From positions 277,936 to 341,935 of the forward strand of contig NW_025541372.1 of NCBI RefSeq assembly GCF_017591435.1: a stretch of 64,000 bases of DNA, in the 5' to 3' direction. This document shows positions 1 through 10,127 of the stretch, in pieces. The stretch is from Portunus trituberculatus. Lineage: Eukaryota > Arthropoda > Malacostraca > Decapoda > Portunidae. The stretch's first letter is position 1; each line of letters opens with the position of its first letter. The notes beneath the pieces are model-generated. The model did not search any database. It was not told the DNA's origin and saw nothing but the letters and a program-made list of their open reading frames with translations. A program made the position numbers and the translations under genes.

Positions 1-655
1 TCCTTAATTATTGTTCTCATTTCTCTTCCTACCAAAAGTCTTCCATCCATTTTAGTAAACTGCCATGCACTCCTCCTACCATTTCAAGTTTCCAGATCAG
101 TCTCCGGTGTGGTACCTTATCAAAGGCCTTTTTTAAATCCAGATATATTCCATCAGCCCAACCATCTCTTTCCTGTATTACATCTATCACCCTCGAATAG
201 TAACATATCAGGTTTGTCGTGCATGAACGCCCTTTTCTAAAACCAAATTGACACTCACAAAGTATGTCATTTTTCTCCAAGAAGTCTGTCCATCTATTCT
301 TCACCACCCTCTCACACATCTTAGCTACCACACTTGTAAGTGACATTGGTCTATAGTTCAATGGGTCTCTCTTGTTACCTGATTTATAAATTGGGACAAT
401 GTTAGCTCTTTTCCAGTCTTGGGGCACTACACCTTCCCTTAATGAGGCATCAATTACTTCACAAACTTTTTCTGCCAGTTGCTCCCTGCATTCTCTTAAA
501 ATCCATCCTGATACCCCATCAGGTCCCACAGCTTTTCTCACTTCTAGACTCCCCATCATATTCTTGATCTCCTCCACAGTTACTTGAAACTCCTTCATAA
601 TCCCTTTCTGTTCCATTACCAGTGGCTTGTCAAAAGCAGTCTCCTTTGTGAATAC
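1..655 (-). mobile_element. Non-LTR retrotransposon (LINE) reverse transcriptase fragment
   Basis: On the minus strand this encodes the N-terminal half of a LINE reverse transcriptase, the enzyme that copies element RNA at a nicked target. Visible motifs include GPDGVSGWILREC, the NYRPMSLTS segment, FGFRKGRSC and the catalytic-palm YLDLKKAFDKVPH. The fragment starts abruptly at a (GT)n tract and runs off the left edge of the window before the ADD box. It is nearly identical to the plus-strand copy at 6605-7260. The reading frame can be extended rightwards only through (GT)n and (GA)n repeats, and that part is not protein. The motif style fits the CR1/Jockey group, but the clade is not resolved by eye. 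Confidence 0.88.
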
Positions 656-658
<3 letters not shown>

Positions 659-719
<61 letters not shown>

Positions 720-732
720 TATGTGTGTGTGT
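659..732. repeat. (GT)n microsatellite
   Basis: An almost pure GT run with two GTAT interruptions. It marks the junction between the LINE fragment and duplicated block A. Confidence 0.97.
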
Positions 733-756
733 TGTAGCTTGTTGTTTGTGTTGCAG

Positions 757-809
757 CTTGTGAAGAAGACTGTTTATCCATTGGAAGATAAGCTCGAGCT
801 GTTCTGAGG
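757..809 (+). other. Possible exon 1 of unidentified host gene, copy A
   Basis: A 53-nt segment lies between an acceptor-like ...TTTGTGTTGCAG and a donor-like GTTAGT. Read in its first frame it gives LVKKTVYPLEDKLELF and then a stop two bases before the donor. The other frames stop earlier. It could be a terminal or mis-phased exon, a decayed exon, or no exon at all. Block B keeps the same segment with one change (K to N). Confidence 0.3.
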
Positions 810-856
810 GTTAGTGACGGCACCAACACCTCTTCCCGATTTGAAGAGGTCAGTCT

Positions 857-874
857 GTGAGAGAGAGAGAGAGT

Positions 875-938
<64 letters not shown>

Positions 939-956
939 ACATAAAGAAATAAAGAA

Positions 957-994
<38 letters not shown>

Positions 995-1022
995 AATATA
1001 AAGAAGAAAATAAAGAAAACTA

Positions 1023-1056
<34 letters not shown>

Positions 1057-1057
1057 A
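857..1057. repeat. (GA)n microsatellite block
   Basis: Three long GA runs separated by short A-rich interruptions (AACATAAAGAAATAAAG). The long minus-strand SLSLSL frame here is a by-product of the repeat. Confidence 0.95.
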
Positions 1058-1140
1058 GAAACAGGTAGACAAACACACCTGAGTGACTATTATGATTAGC
1101 TTGTTACCTCCACCTTACCTGTCTCTCTTCCCTTGAGCAG

Positions 1141-1269
1141 TTTGTGAGTGACCCGAGAGAGGTGGAGGAGGAGGAGCATCAGAGGCTGTTTGGTGCCATT
1201 GGAAGCTCAGAGGTGGACATCCTGGTGCTGGTGGACGGACAGCTTTCTCTGGTGGTGCTTGAGCTAAAG
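1141..1269 (+). CDS. Exon 2 of unidentified host gene, copy A (partial CDS)
   Basis: A 129-nt exon (43 codons, phase 0-0) sits between a polypyrimidine tract ending CTTGAGCAG and the donor AAG|GTGTGT. It translates to a segment starting FVSDPREVEEEEHQRL and ending LVVLELK: an acidic stretch followed by alternating hydrophobic residues (VDILVLVDGQLSLVVLEL) that suggest beta strands. I do not recognise the family. It joins in phase with exon 3 at 2601. The copy at 13550 is identical apart from a synonymous proline codon change, consistent with a very recent or allelic copy. The splice sites and open phase make a real exon likely. Confidence 0.6.
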
Positions 1270-1339
1270 GTGTGTTGATTGGTGCCTTCACTGGTGACTT
1301 TAATGGTGATGTACTGCTCTCTCACTCTACAGGTTTGAA

Positions 1340-2088
1340 GTGTTAGCCCCTTCAGTACTGGGACACATTTTTACCTTGAGATTTGTGTGCCATTAGACCA
1401 TTTTATTGACATTAGCAAGGGTTACAAAGTTAATGGCCAGTCTTCACTATTTTAATCCCTTTAGTATTGGGACACATTTTTACTTTGAGATTTGTGTGCC
1501 ATTAGACCATTTTATTGACATTAGGAAGGGTGTATAGAGGGCACAAGATTAATGGTCAGTCTTCACTATTTTAATCCCTTCAGTACTGGGACACATTTTT
1601 ACCTTGAGATTTGTGTGCCATTAGACCATTTTATTGACATTAGCAAGGGTCACAAAGTTAATGGCCAGTCTTCACTATTTTAATCCCTTTAGTATTGGGA
1701 CACATTTTTACCTTGAGATTTGTGTACCATTAGACCATTTTATTGACATTGGGAAGGGTCTATGGAGGGCACAAGATTAATGGCCACAGTCTTTACTATT
1801 TTAATCCCTTCAGTACTGGGACACATTTTTACCATGAGATTTGTGTACCATTGGACCATTTTATTGACATTAGCAAGGGTCACAAAGTTAATGGCCTCAG
1901 TCTTCACTGTTTTAACCCCTTCAGTACTGGGACACATTTTTACCTTGAGATTTGTGTACCATTAGACCATTTTATTGACATTAGTAAGGGTCTGTGGAGG
2001 GCAAAAAATTAATTATTTTAATCGACCACATGAGTTTCTTAAGTTGTAGAAAATCACCAAATAGTCACCAGAATGAACTAGATCATGT
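1340..2088 (+). repeat. MITE with internal tandem expansion, copy A
   Basis: About six tandem units of 108-121 bp, each beginning like CCCTTCAGTACTGGGACACA and containing ACCATTTTATTGACATTAG. The unit matches the 5' half of the short TTAA-flanked element at 26386-26582. The sequence after the last unit (CACATGAGTTTCTTAAG... to ...CACCAGAATGAAC) matches that element's 3' half. This is therefore one MITE whose 5' half was amplified in tandem and whose 3' terminus is lost. Confidence 0.75.
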
Positions 2089-2515
2089 TTATTTTAGGGC
2101 ATTTTAAGACAGTTTGGCATGTTTTTAGGGCATTTTAAGAGTTAGGGATTTTTTAGGGCATTTTAAGACAGTTTTGGCATGTTTATAGGGCATTTTAAGA
2201 TGGCATGTTTTTAGGGCATTTTAAGACCATTTGGCATGTTTATAGGGCATTTTTAAGATAGTTTGGCATGCTTTCAGATCATTTTAAGATAGCTTGCCAT
2301 GGTTTTTGGGCATTTTAAGACAGTTTTGCATGTTTTTTAGGGTATTTGACAGTTTGGCATGTTCTTTTAGGACATTTCAAGAGTTTGCCATGGTTTTGGG
2401 CATTTTAAGACATTTTGGCATGTTTTATGGCATTTTAAGACAGCTTGGCATGTTTTTAGGGTATTTGAAGACAGTTTGGCATAGTTTTGGGCATTTGAAT
2501 ACAGTTTGGCAGTGA
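2089..2515 (+). repeat. About 30-bp minisatellite (GGCATTTTAAGACAGTTTGGCATG family), copy A
   Basis: Imperfect head-to-tail units of roughly 28-32 bp built on GGGCATTTTAAGACAG and TTTGGCATGTTTTTA. It lies in the intron between exons 2 and 3. The same family recurs at 4298, 9690, 14490, 16700 and 31400. Confidence 0.9.
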
Positions 2516-2600
2516 ATGAATGAGTAGGGCAGTGGGTGATGGCAGTGAAGGGGTTAGCACAGTGCAGGAACAGACAGTGAAATAATGGTGTGTTTCCCAG

Positions 2601-2710
2601 GACGGCAAGTTGATGCGTCTCACAGGGCTGGAGTGTGAGAAGGTCAGCTCTTGTCAGCGCAGACTGCTCTTCAGGATGGCTAGTGACCCCAAACCAGACC
2701 AGGCACAGAT
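2601..2710 (+). CDS. Exon 3 of unidentified host gene, copy A (partial CDS)
   Basis: A 110-nt exon between acceptor TTTCCCAG and donor GAT|GTAAGT, which is a near-consensus donor. It starts in phase 0, directly continuing exon 2, and ends with two bases of a split codon. It encodes a segment beginning DGKLMRLTGLECEKV and ending DPKPDQAQ. The split AT completes to ATG with the first base of exon 4 at 3992, so the 2-3-4 chain is phase-consistent. The family is unrecognised. The sequence is unchanged in the block B copy at 15014. Confidence 0.6.
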
Positions 2711-2819
2711 GTAAGTCCCACCATCACCATAATTATCATCATCATTGCTTCTGCCGCTGCTGCCACCACCACCACCACCATCAAACTGTTGCATCTTTTG
2801 ACACTAAAGGCATTTCTGT

Positions 2820-2865
2820 AGTGTGTCCGTCCGTCCGTCCTGTCAGTGATACCGGGTCTTGTCTG

Positions 2866-2900
<35 letters not shown>

Positions 2901-2980
2901 GTCTCTCTGTCAGTTTGTCTGTCTCTGTCTATCTGTCTGTCTATCTAGCTGTTTTTTTTTTTTTTTTTTTATATATATAT
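2820..2980. repeat. (GTCC)n, (TCTA)n, (GTCT)n and poly-T cluster
   Basis: A run of short tetranucleotide repeats followed by about 18 T and a short (TA)n, at the 3' edge of the intronic LINE insertion. Confidence 0.93.
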
Positions 2981-2984
2981 GAAG

Positions 2985-3895
2985 GGAAGAGAACCAGCAA
3001 GGGCAAAAAATGAAAAGATTAAAAATAAAGGCCCACTTGAGAGGTGGGTCTCTACAAAGGGAAAAGTGTCAGCCAAAATTCTGGAGCAAATGCCTCGATA
3101 CCTCCCTCTTAAAAGAAACAAGTCATAGGAATTTTCAAATACAGATGCAGGGAGGGAGTTCAGAGTTTACCAGTGAAAGTTGTGAATGATTGAGAGTACT
3201 GGTAAACTCTTGCATTAGAGAGTTGGACAGAATAGGGATGAGAGGAAGAAGAAAGCCTTGTGCAGCGAGGCAGCAAGAGGAGGGGAGGTATGCAGTTAGC
3301 ATGAAAATAGCGATAAAAGATAAAAAGAGATGCAACATTCCGGCGCTGAGAAAGAGGCTGAAGACAGTCAGTCAGAGGAGGGGAGTTGATGAGATGAAAA
3401 GCTCTTGATTCCACCCTATCTAGTAAAACTGTGTGACTGGAACCCCCCCAAACATGCAAAGAGTACTCCATACAGGGGCGGATAAGGCCCTTGTACAGAG
3501 TTAGCAGTTGGAGGGGCGAGAAAAACTGGTGGAGACGCCTCAGAACGCCCAACTTCATAGAAGCTATTTTAGCAAGAGATGAGATGTGAAGTTTCCAGTT
3601 AAGATTACGAATAAAGGACAGACTGAGGCTATTCAGTGTAGAAGAGGGAGACAGTTGAGTGTCATTGAAGAAGTGGGGATAGTTGTCTGGAAGGTTGTGT
3701 TGAGTTGATAGATGGAGGAATTGAGTTTTTGAGGCATTAAAACTATTAGATTTTTTCTGCCCCAATCGGAAATCTTAGAAAGATCGGAAATCAGGCGTTC
3801 TGTGGCGTCCCTGTGTGGTCTGTTGACATCCTGGAGGGTTGGTCGTCTCTGAAAAGACGTGGAAAGATGTAGGGTGGTCATCAGCGTAGGAATGG
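2985..3895 (-). mobile_element. Non-LTR retrotransposon RT C-terminal fragment in intron, copy A
   Basis: The minus strand encodes the thumb and C-terminal part of a LINE reverse transcriptase. Visible motifs include FNASKTQFLHL, LGVLRRLHQFFS, YKGLIRPCMEYSLHVWGG, LDRVESRAFHLINSPPL and RRNVASLFIFYRYFH. These are the usual post-catalytic landmarks of Jockey/CR1-like enzymes. The frame is open for 201 codons (3765-3160), with an in-frame loss of a short stretch relative to the copy at 15534-15845. The EN domain and catalytic palm are absent, so this is a 5'-truncated dead copy inside the host-gene intron. Confidence 0.82.
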
Positions 3896-3900
3896 AATGT

Positions 3901-3902
3901 CA

Positions 3903-3953
<51 letters not shown>
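3901..3953. repeat. (GTCT)n microsatellite
   Basis: About 13 GTCT units just upstream of exon 4. The repeat number differs in the copies at 16297 and 31013. Confidence 0.97.
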
Positions 3954-3954
<1 letters not shown>

Positions 3955-3991
3955 TTACAAACTCCTTCACTCCACTTTGCACACTCCACAG

Positions 3992-4129
3992 GTTGGTGGA
4001 GGACACACCAGCCTCAGTCACTGCTGCTGCTGCCACCACAGCCACTCCACCTGCTCCACCTGCCACTCCACTAGCACTGAATGTGGACTCTGATGTGTTG
4101 GAGTTCACGAGGGAAATGGTGGAGCAAAG
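3992..4129 (+). CDS. Exon 4 of unidentified host gene, copy A (partial CDS)
   Basis: A 138-nt exon flanked by acceptor CACACTCCACAG and donor AAAG|GTCAGT. In phase with exon 3 it encodes LVEDTPASV, then an Ala/Thr/Pro-rich low-complexity linker (TAAAATTATPPAPPATP), then the denser segment SDVLEFTREMVEQ. It ends with two bases of a split codon. The linker looks like a flexible spacer between folded parts. The identity of the protein is unknown. All three blocks keep this exon (16395, 31093) with near-perfect conservation. Confidence 0.6.
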
Positions 4130-4134
4130 GTCAG

Positions 4135-4295
4135 TAATGTTTGTAGGTGGAGAAGTGGAGGTGGAGGTGGAGAAATGGAGAAGTGGAAGTGGAGAGGTAG
4201 ATAAGTAGAAGTGGAGATGGAGAAGGTGGATATGTGGAGAAGTGGATGTAGAGGTGGATAAGTGGAGGTGGAGGTGAATGAATGAAGGAGGAGGT
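4135..4295 (+). repeat. GTGGAGAAGTGGAGGTGG purine-rich repeat
   Basis: An imperfect 6-12 bp repeat of GTGGAG, GTGGAA and GTGGAT words directly after the exon 4 donor. Confidence 0.85.
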
Positions 4296-4297
4296 GG

Positions 4298-4915
4298 AGG
4301 TGGCATGTTTTGAGGGCATTTTAAGATAGAGGCATGTTTTGAAGGCATTTTAAGACAGAGGCATGTTTTGAGGGCATTTTAAGAGTTGTGTTTTTTAGGG
4401 TATTTTTAGACTGGCATGTATTTAGGGTATTTTAAGACAGTTGGGCATGTTTTGAGGGCATTTTAAGACAGTTTTGTTTTGTATGTTTTTAGGGTATTTT
4501 TAGACTGGCATGATTTAGGGTATTTTAAGACAGTGGTATAATGTGTGAGCATTTTAAGACAGTTTGGCATATTTTTATGTTATTTAAGACAGTTTGGGAT
4601 GTTTTGCATTTTAAGACCGTTTGGCATGTGTTTAGGGTGTGTTTAGACAGTGGCATGTTTTAGAGATATTTTAAAAATGCCCTCAAAACATGCCAAACTG
4701 TCTTAAAATGTCCAAAAAACATGCCATTGTCTTAAAAAGCCCTCAAAACATGGCAAACTCTTAAAATGTCTTTAAAACATGCTAAACTGTCTTAAAATGC
4801 CCTTAAAACATGCCAAATTGTCTTAAAATACCTTCAAAACATACCAAACTATCTTAAAATGTCTTCTAAACATGCCAAACTGTCTTATAAATGCCCTTAA
4901 AACATGCCAATGGTG
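4298..4915. repeat. Inverted minisatellite array, copy A
   Basis: From 4298 to about 4672 the 30-bp family runs forward (GGCATGTTTTGAGGGCATTTTAAGACAG). From about 4673 to 4915 the same unit runs as its reverse complement (AATGCCCTCAAAACATGCC, AAACTGTCTTAAA). The two arms could fold into a hairpin several hundred bases long between exons 4 and 5. Confidence 0.9.
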
Positions 4916-4931
4916 AGGTTTCCATTGACAG

Positions 4932-5159
4932 AAGCACTGCCAGACCAGGGTGCCACCCTCCTCTCGAACACATATGCAAACCATCCTTGTTGAGAACACT
5001 GCACCCTCAACACACCCCATGAAGTCAACACCCTGCACCAACACACCACGTTCCACCGTCGGGCCAATCACGTCCATCATTATGAAACACTTTGACAAGG
5101 ATGTGGTTCTGTTTTTGGCCTCGCTTGGCAATGGAACCATCGGAAACCTTCAAAATGTC
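4932..5159 (+). CDS. Exon 5 of unidentified host gene, copy A (tentative partial CDS)
   Basis: A 228-nt open segment between acceptor TTTCCATTGACAG and donor GTC|GTAAGT. In its open frame it contains RTHMQTILVENTAPS and ends HFDKDVVLFLASLGNGTIGN plus three residues. The phase does not match exon 4, which needs one base before the first codon; that frame stops at a TGA near 5018. Either a small exon between them is missed, or an indel has occurred, or the gene is decayed. A further acceptor at 5212-5221 (CTCCTGCAG) would give a few codons and a stop. Reading on in another frame gives a hydrophobic YLFHALLLLMVMLAQRY segment. Confidence 0.45.
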
Positions 5160-5449
5160 GTAAGTTCTGTTATTTTTGGCTACTCCACCAAACTTCATCA
5201 CCTCCACAACCACTCCTGCAGTGGATGTTTTGAAATGGGGCACCGCAGCAGACAGTGGCTCCAGTGCATATCTGTTCCACGCCCTCCTCCTCCTCATGGT
5301 GATGCTGGCACAGAGATACATCAGCACACCACACACACATTTATACCACCACCACCGCCATCGCCATCGCCACACTCCCTGGACGCTGGTGTTGTAAGAT
5401 GTGGCCTGAAATACAAACAGCAGTGTCACTCGCCACCTTACAACTACAC

Positions 5450-5804
<355 letters not shown>

Positions 5805-5806
<2 letters not shown>

Positions 5807-6093
5807 CCGGTAGCTCAGTAGTTAGAGCGCTGGCTTCACAAGCTAGAGGACCGGGGTTCGATTCCCCAGCCGGGTGGAGATATTTGGGTGTGTCTCCTTT
5901 CACGTGTAGCCCCTGTTCACCTAGCAGTGAGTAGGTACGGGATGTAAATTGAGGAGTAGTGACCTTGTTGTCCCGGGGTGTGGTGTGTGCCTGGTCTCAG
6001 GCCTATCCGAAGATCAGAAATAATGAGCTCTGAGCTCGTTCCGTAGGGTAACGTCTGGCTGTCTCTTCAGAGACTGCAGCAGATCAAACAAAC

Positions 6094-6188
<95 letters not shown>
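5805..6188 (+). mobile_element. tRNA-Val(CAC)-derived SINE with (CA)n tail
   Basis: 5805-5878 is a tRNA-like head beginning GCCCGGTAGCTCAGTAGTTA (A box) and containing GGTTCGATTCCCC (B box). The anticodon loop is TTCACAA, that is CAC (Val). The anticodon stem has one mismatch (CTGGC/GCTAG). An unrelated body of about 200 bp follows (CACGTGTAGCCCCTGTTCACC ... CTGCAGCAGATCAAAC), then a long (CA)n tail. The body and tail make it a SINE and not a functional tRNA gene. Confidence 0.9.
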
Positions 6189-6189
<1 letters not shown>

Positions 6190-8045
6190 GAGTGCTAAGG
6201 GAGCAAATGAAAAGTGGAAGGAATTTATAAAAATATACAAAGAAGGTGAGAAAAATTTGTACCAATAAGACAACATAGAGAAGTTGGAAAGCAGGACTGG
6301 TTTAACGATAGATGTGAAAAGGCTAGAACAAGAAAAGAGGATGCATGGAAGAGGTGGAGAAGGAAAAGACGGATTAAGCAGTGGGAAAGTTACAAAAGAG
6401 CAAGAAATGAATATGTGTTGATTAGAAGAGAAGAAAGAAAGAAACAAGAAAAGGATATAATTGATAAATGTAAAGACCAACCAAGGCTTTTTACAGACAT
6501 GTGAACAACAACATCAAAAATAGAGAAAGTATTGAAAGTTTAGAAGTAAATGGAGTATGCAGTGAAGATCCCAGGAAATGGCAGAGGCTATGAATGGATG
6601 CTTTCGGAAGGTATTCACAAAGGAGACTGCTTTTGACAAACCACTGGTAATGGAACAGAAAGGGATTATGAAGGAGTTTCAAGTAACTGTGGAGGAGATC
6701 AAGAACATGATGGGGAGTTTAGAAGTGAGAAAAGCTGTGGGACCTGATGGGGTATCAGGATGGATTTTAAGAGAATGCAGGGAGCAACTGGCAGAAAAAG
6801 TTTGTGAAGTAATTGATGCCTCATTAAGGGAAGGTGTAGTGCCCCAAGACTGGAAAAGAGCTAACATTGTCCCAATCTATAAATCAGGTAACAAGAGAGA
6901 CCCATTGAACTATAGACCAGTGTCACTTACAAGTGTGGTAGCTAAGATGTGTGAGAGGGTGGTGAAGAATAGATGGACAGACTTCTTGGAGAAAAATGAC
7001 ATACTTTGTGAGTGTCAATTTGGTTTTAGAAAAGGGCGTTCATGCACGACAAACCTGATATGTTACTATTCGAGGGTGATAGATGTAATACAGGAAAGAG
7101 ATGGTTGGGCTGATGGAATATATCTGGATTTAAAAAAGGCCTTTGATAAGGTACCACACCGGAGACTGATCTGGAAACTTGAAATGGTAGGAGGAGTGCA
7201 TGGCAGTTTACTAAAATGGATGGAAGACTTTTGGTAGGAAGAGAAATGAGAACAATAATTAAGGACAGACCATCAGAATGGGGATTGGTGGAGAGTGGAG
7301 TTCCACAGGGATCAGTGTTGGCACCAGTAATGTTCGTGGTCTACATAAATGACATGGTGGATGGGGTGTCCAGTTATGTGAGCCTATTTGCAGACGATGC
7401 AAAATTGTTAAGAAAAGTGAGATGTGACAAAGATTGCGAACTACTCCAGGAAGACTTGGACAGAATATGGAAATGGAGCTGTACATGGCAAATGGAGTTC
7501 AACACGACAAAATGCAAGAAAATAGAGTTTGGCAAGAGTGAAAGAAGAATCAGGAGTATGTACAAGATAGGAAATGAAGACATAAAAACCAGTCATGAAG
7601 AAAAAGACCTTGGGGTGACAATTACCAATGACCTATCGCCAGAGAGACATATAAACAAAATAATTGGAGAAGTATTGAACTTATTGAGGAACATAAGAGT
7701 GGCGTTCGTATATTTAGATGAAGAAATGATGAAGAAAATAATTACTGCAATGATAAGACCGAGGCTTGAATATGCAACAATACAGTGGGCTCGAACTTAA
7801 AGAAACACATAAGGAAACTAGAGAAAGTACAGAGGGCTGCAACAAAAATGGTGCCTGACTTAAGAGATTTGACTTATGAAGACAGACTGAACAGAATGCA
7901 ACTTCCGACCCTGGAAAACAGAAGAGAAAGGGAGACCTGATAGCAATATACAGAGTGATGATTGGCATGGAAAAATGGATAGGGAAGATCTGTGTATGTG
8001 GAATGAAAGAATGTCGAGAGGGCATGGGAAAAAACTAAAATGGCC
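6190..8045 (+). mobile_element. LINE, RT-bearing fragment truncated by gap
   Basis: Downstream of the SINE tail lies a larger piece of the same LINE as at 1-655. 6190-6600 is an EN-RT linker (lysine/arginine-rich, frames interrupted). 6578-7237 carries the RT fingers and palm (GPDGVSGWILREC, FGFRKGRSC, YLDLKKAFDKVPH). After a frame break near 7220, 7216-7800 carries SGVPQGSVLAPVMFVVYIND, the catalytic LFADDAK box and the thumb (KDLGVTIT, IRPRLEYA). A second break near 7800 leads into the C-terminus (RKLEKVQRAATKMVPD), which is cut by the N gap at 8046. The two breaks make it non-functional as assembled. Confidence 0.88.
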
Positions 8046-8545
8046 NNNNNNNNNNNNNNNNNNNNNNNNNNNNNNNNNNNNNNNNNNNNNNNNNNNNNNN
8101 NNNNNNNNNNNNNNNNNNNNNNNNNNNNNNNNNNNNNNNNNNNNNNNNNNNNNNNNNNNNNNNNNNNNNNNNNNNNNNNNNNNNNNNNNNNNNNNNNNNN
8201 NNNNNNNNNNNNNNNNNNNNNNNNNNNNNNNNNNNNNNNNNNNNNNNNNNNNNNNNNNNNNNNNNNNNNNNNNNNNNNNNNNNNNNNNNNNNNNNNNNNN
8301 NNNNNNNNNNNNNNNNNNNNNNNNNNNNNNNNNNNNNNNNNNNNNNNNNNNNNNNNNNNNNNNNNNNNNNNNNNNNNNNNNNNNNNNNNNNNNNNNNNNN
8401 NNNNNNNNNNNNNNNNNNNNNNNNNNNNNNNNNNNNNNNNNNNNNNNNNNNNNNNNNNNNNNNNNNNNNNNNNNNNNNNNNNNNNNNNNNNNNNNNNNNN
8501 NNNNNNNNNNNNNNNNNNNNNNNNNNNNNNNNNNNNNNNNNNNNN
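8046..8545. other. Assembly gap (500 N)
   Basis: Exactly 500 N. Its length equals that of the gaps at 29821 and 52014, so it is a fixed-size scaffold join and not a measured distance. Confidence 0.99.
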
Positions 8546-8613
<68 letters not shown>

Positions 8614-9455
8614 TTACCTAGTTGTATTTACCTAGTTGTAGTTTTACAGGGCCTGGGCTTTATGCTCGTGTGGTCCCGTCTCCATATCTACACTTATCCA
8701 ATTTTTCTTTAAAACTATGTACACTCTTTGCTGACACCACTTCCTCACCCAAACTGTTCCAAGTCTCAACACATCTTTGCGGGAAACTAAATTTTTTAAC
8801 ATCTCTCAGACATCGTCCCTTCCTTAGTTTCTTACTATGCGATCTTGTGCTTCTAAAGTCATATTCTTCTCTCAGGGTCAGTTTCTCATTATCCACTTCA
8901 TCCATTCCGTTAATCAATTTATAAACTTGTATCAGATCCCCTCTCTCTCTTCTCTGCTCTAAGGTTGGTAGATCCATAGCCTTTAGTCTCTCCTCATATG
9001 TCATCCTTTTAAATTCTGGAACCATTCTTGTAGCCATTTTTTGTAGTCTCTCTAATTTTCTTATGTGTTTCTTTTTATGGGGAGTCCACACAACTCCTGC
9101 ATATTCCAATCTAGGTCTTATTTTAGTACTTATCAATTTCTTCATCATTTCCTTGTCCATATAGTGAAATTCTACTCCAATATTCCTTAGCAAATTATAC
9201 GTCTCTCTGAAAATTCTATCAATATGGCTTACCGGTTGATTATTTTCTTCCATTGTCACTCCCAAGTCCTTTTCCTTTTTTACTTTTTCTAGTTCTACTC
9301 CATCTCCCATCTTATAGATTCCCACTGGTCGTCTTTCACTTTTTCCCATTTCCATGACATGGCTTTTGTCCACATTGAATTCCATCTCCCATTTTTGCTC
9401 CATTTCCAGATCTTGTTTAAGTCTTCCTGTAGTATTTCACAATCCTCTTTTGTTT
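8546..9455 (-). mobile_element. LINE 3' half with conserved 3' terminus
   Basis: Contig 2 opens in (GT)n. The minus strand then holds a LINE 3' end. It carries the RT region after the catalytic box (KDLGVTMEEN, MDKEMMKKLIST, IRPRLEYAGVVWTPH, RKLERLQKMATRMVPE), then ERRERGDLIQVYKLINGMD, KFSFPQRCVETWNSL and a stop near 8660. A short 3' UTR ends ...CTAGGTAAATAC followed by (AC)n. The frame is open for 247 codons (9403-8660) without a break, so it is younger or better preserved than its neighbours. The 5' part ends at (GT)n/(TA)n at 9459. Confidence 0.87.
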
Positions 9456-9456
9456 A

Positions 9457-9684
<228 letters not shown>

Positions 9685-9689
9685 ACTAC

Positions 9690-10127
9690 AAGGGTATTTT
9701 AAGACAGTTTGGCATGTTCTGAGGGCATTTTAAGACAGTTTGGCATGTTTTGAGGGCTTTTTTTTTTTTAAAGGTGTTGCATGTTTTTAGGACATTTTAA
9801 AACAGTTTGGTATGTTTTGAGGGCTTTTTTTTTTAAAGGTTTTGTATGTTTCTAGGACATTTTAAGACAATTTGGCATGTTTTAAGGGCATTTTAAGAGC
9901 TTAGCATGTTTTTAGGACATTTTAAGAGTTTGGCATGTTTTGAGGGTATTTTAAGACAGTGGCTTGTTTTGAGGGCATTTTAAGACAGTTTGGCATGTTT
10001 TCTGGGCATTTTAAAATGTTTTGGCATGTTTTGAGAGCATTTTAAGATTGGCATGTTTTGAGGGTATTTTAAGAGTTTGGCATGTTTTGAGGGCATTTTA
10101 AGATGATTTGGCATTTTTTTTGGCATG
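9690..10127 (+). repeat. About 30-bp minisatellite, additional array
   Basis: Roughly 14 units of the GGCATTTTAAGACAGTTTGG family seen in the host-gene introns. Here it lies outside blocks A-C, between two LINE fragments. Several units carry poly-T insertions. Confidence 0.88.

Noticed and set aside
29..1078. A 349-codon minus-strand frame spanning LINE RT, (GT)n and (GA)n
   Set aside because: Only 29-655 is LINE protein. The rest is SLSLSL and THTHTH translation of microsatellites, so it is not one gene.
4298..4915. CRISPR-like array of 30-bp repeats
   Set aside because: Units are contiguous and imperfect with no unique spacers, the array inverts at its centre, and the genome is eukaryotic.
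5805..5878. Functional tRNA-Val gene
   Set aside because: Head has a stem mismatch, is followed by a SINE body and (CA)n tail, and recurs with the same body several times.
8040..8712. ORFs running through N gaps (also 29594-30553, 51836-52670)
   Set aside because: They exist only because runs of N contain no stop codons.
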